Assembly: GCA_964555705.1 (NCBI GenBank)
Contig: CAZKTN010000001.1
Span: 62,001 to 126,000 of the forward strand
Source of the DNA: ZLKRG44 sp964555705
Lineage (GTDB): Bacteria; Planctomycetota; Phycisphaerae; Phycisphaerales; SM1A02
Reading direction: 5' to 3'
Length of the DNA stretch: 64,000 bases
Part shown: piece by piece, positions 62,920-64,000 of the stretch
Numbering within the stretch: the first letter of the stretch is position 1
Layout of the letters: the number at the start of each line of letters is the position of its first letter
The notes under the pieces: generated by a model
The model's input: only the letters and a program-made list of their open reading frames with translations
The model's database searches: none
What the model was told of the DNA's origin: nothing
Made by a program: the position numbers and the translations under genes

Positions 62920-64000
62920 ATGGCCTACTACTCAAAGCTCGGCACGCTGCCCCCGAAGCGACACATCCAGTTCCGCCGCCCGGACGGGAAGCTGTACTCC
63001 GAGGAGGTCTTTGGCACCGAGGGATTCGTCGGTCCCACGTCGACGCTCTACCACATCCATCCGCCCACGCAGGTCTACGGATGGAAGCCGCTCTACTCGG
63101 TGCAGGCCGAGTACGTGGAGATGGACATCATGCGGATGCGCCACGTGAAGAGCGCGGCGATGAAGCCCAGCGGCGACCCCGTCACGGGACGCGTTGTCCT
63201 CTTCGGCAACGCCGACGTCGAGATGGCCGTGTGCGTGCCCAAGGACCCGATGGGGTACCACTTCAAGAACGCCAACGGCGACGAGTGCATCTTCATCCAC
63301 CACGGCTCGGGCACCGTCTACACGGCCTTCGGCACGCTGCCGTTCCGCCGCAAGGACTACATCCTGATCCCAAAGGGCGTGACCTACCGCATGGCGTTCG
63401 AGGCGCCCAAGGCCGGCGAGGAGCACCCGCGGTTCCTTGTGATCGAGAGCGTGAACGGGTCGCACATCGGCCCGCCGCCTCGCTACGTCTCCAAGCAGAC
63501 GAGCCAGTTCCTCGAGCACGCACCCTACTGCGAGCGCGACCTGCGGCTGCCCGAGCTGCCGCTCACCTACGACGAGCGCGGCGAGTTCGAGGTGCGCATC
63601 AAGTCGCGCGGCATGGTGCACTCGTACACCTACACGTACCACCCGCTTGACGTGGTTGGCTGGGATGGCTGCTACTACCCGTACATCTTCAACATCGACG
63701 ACTTCAGCCCGATCGTCGGCAAGCACCACATGCCGCCGCCGATCCACCAGACCTTCGAGGCGCACAACTTCGTCATCTGCAGCTTCTGCCCGAGGCCGCT
63801 TGACTTCCATCCGCAGGCGATCGTGGTGCCCTACAACCACTCGAACCTGGATTCGGACGAGGTGCTCTACTACGTCGAGGGCAACTACAAGGCGCGTCGA
63901 GGCATTGAGAGCGCATCGCTCACCCTGCACCCGCAGGGCATCCCCCACGGTCCGCACCCGGGCACGGTCGAGGCATCGATCGGTGCCACACACACCAATG
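62920..64000 (+). CDS. hmgA: Homogentisate 1,2-dioxygenase (3' end cut by window edge)
   Basis: Cleaves the homogentisate ring to maleylacetoacetate, directly after HppD in tyrosine breakdown. 360 residues are visible. The start is MAYYSKLGTLPPKRHIQFR; further family features are HIHPPTQV, IFIHHGSG, LIPKGVTYRM and DVVGWDGCYYPYIFNIDDF. The region HPQGIPHGPHPGTVEASIG probably contains a first iron His and the Glu ligand, while the final His ligand lies outside the window. TACAAT (62906-62911) ends 8 bases before the ATG. Confidence 0.95.
   Translation, partial: MAYYSKLGTLPPKRHIQFRRPDGKLYSEEVFGTEGFVGPTSTLYHIHPPTQVYGWKPLYSVQAEYVEMDIMRMRHVKSAAMKPSGDPVTGRVVLFGNADVEMAVCVPKDPMGYHFKNANGDECIFIHHGSGTVYTAFGTLPFRRKDYILIPKGVTYRMAFEAPKAGEEHPRFLVIESVNGSHIGPPPRYVSKQTSQFLEHAPYCERDLRLPELPLTYDERGEFEVRIKSRGMVHSYTYTYHPLDVVGWDGCYYPYIFNIDDFSPIVGKHHMPPPIHQTFEAHNFVICSFCPRPLDFHPQAIVVPYNHSNLDSDEVLYYVEGNYKARRGIESASLTLHPQGIPHGPHPGTVEASIGATHTN

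Overview
The window is high-GC bacterial chromosome, most likely from a planctomycete of the Phycisphaerae type and probably a metagenome-assembled scaffold. The evidence is: two exported proteins ending in type I dockerin-like repeats (the PADxNxDGxVxGxDLxxLLxAW style frequent in Phycisphaerae), a PVC-superphylum small basic protein (38241-38513), an oversized SecA, and three 100-N scaffold gaps. Two of the gaps are flanked by identical 55-base ends, which looks like an unclosed k=55 assembly overlap. No phage, transposon, CRISPR or integrase was seen, so this reads as core chromosome.

Layout. 1-6.1 kb: guaB diverges from a three-gene cluster holding a PilT-like ATPase, a membrane-anchored GspE/PilB-like protein whose nucleotide-binding motifs have decayed, and a CvpA-like membrane protein. 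6.1-11.8 kb: an AhpE-type peroxiredoxin and two large secreted Cys-rich/dockerin proteins. 11.8-18 kb: an acyl-CoA ligase, a SPOR-domain lipoprotein, a truncated haemoglobin, a class V aminotransferase, lexA and a CAU tRNA. 18-25 kb: secA preceded by a small exported ORF, tRNA-Lys, a K+ channel, redox proteins and tRNA-Asp. 25-31 kb (minus): a cinA-folK-tlpA-like-polA operon. 31-37 kb (plus): pyrF, a solute-binding protein (interrupted by a gap), a DUF971 protein, a thioesterase, a phosphoesterase and a lipoprotein. 37-40 kb (minus): TIM-barrel protein, acpS, a membrane protein, the small basic protein and an aminotransferase. 40-44.7 kb: nth, a beta-propeller lipoprotein, a TPR/RecX-like/lipoprotein/rhodanese run and tRNA-Gly. 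44.7-53 kb: Na/Pi cotransporter, mgtE, accB-accC and a BtuFCD/FecBCD-type importer. 53-58 kb: coiled-coil membrane protein and a groES-like/aroA/ABC-exporter operon. 58-64 kb: apt, then the tyrosine-catabolism pair hppD and hmgA, separated by an 849-residue unknown protein and an RluA-family synthase.

Two things stand out. First, most first-in-transcript genes carry a TANNNT hexamer 6-10 bases before the start codon, and the same hexamer sits before tRNA genes. This implies that leaderless transcription is the rule here, often from overlapping symmetrical divergent promoters. Second, the PilT-like/pseudo-ATPase/CvpA-like cluster at 1387-6098 looks like an undescribed membrane-associated motor system. 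Genes are tightly packed, with many 4-base ATGA or GTGA overlaps and several convergent antisense overlaps.
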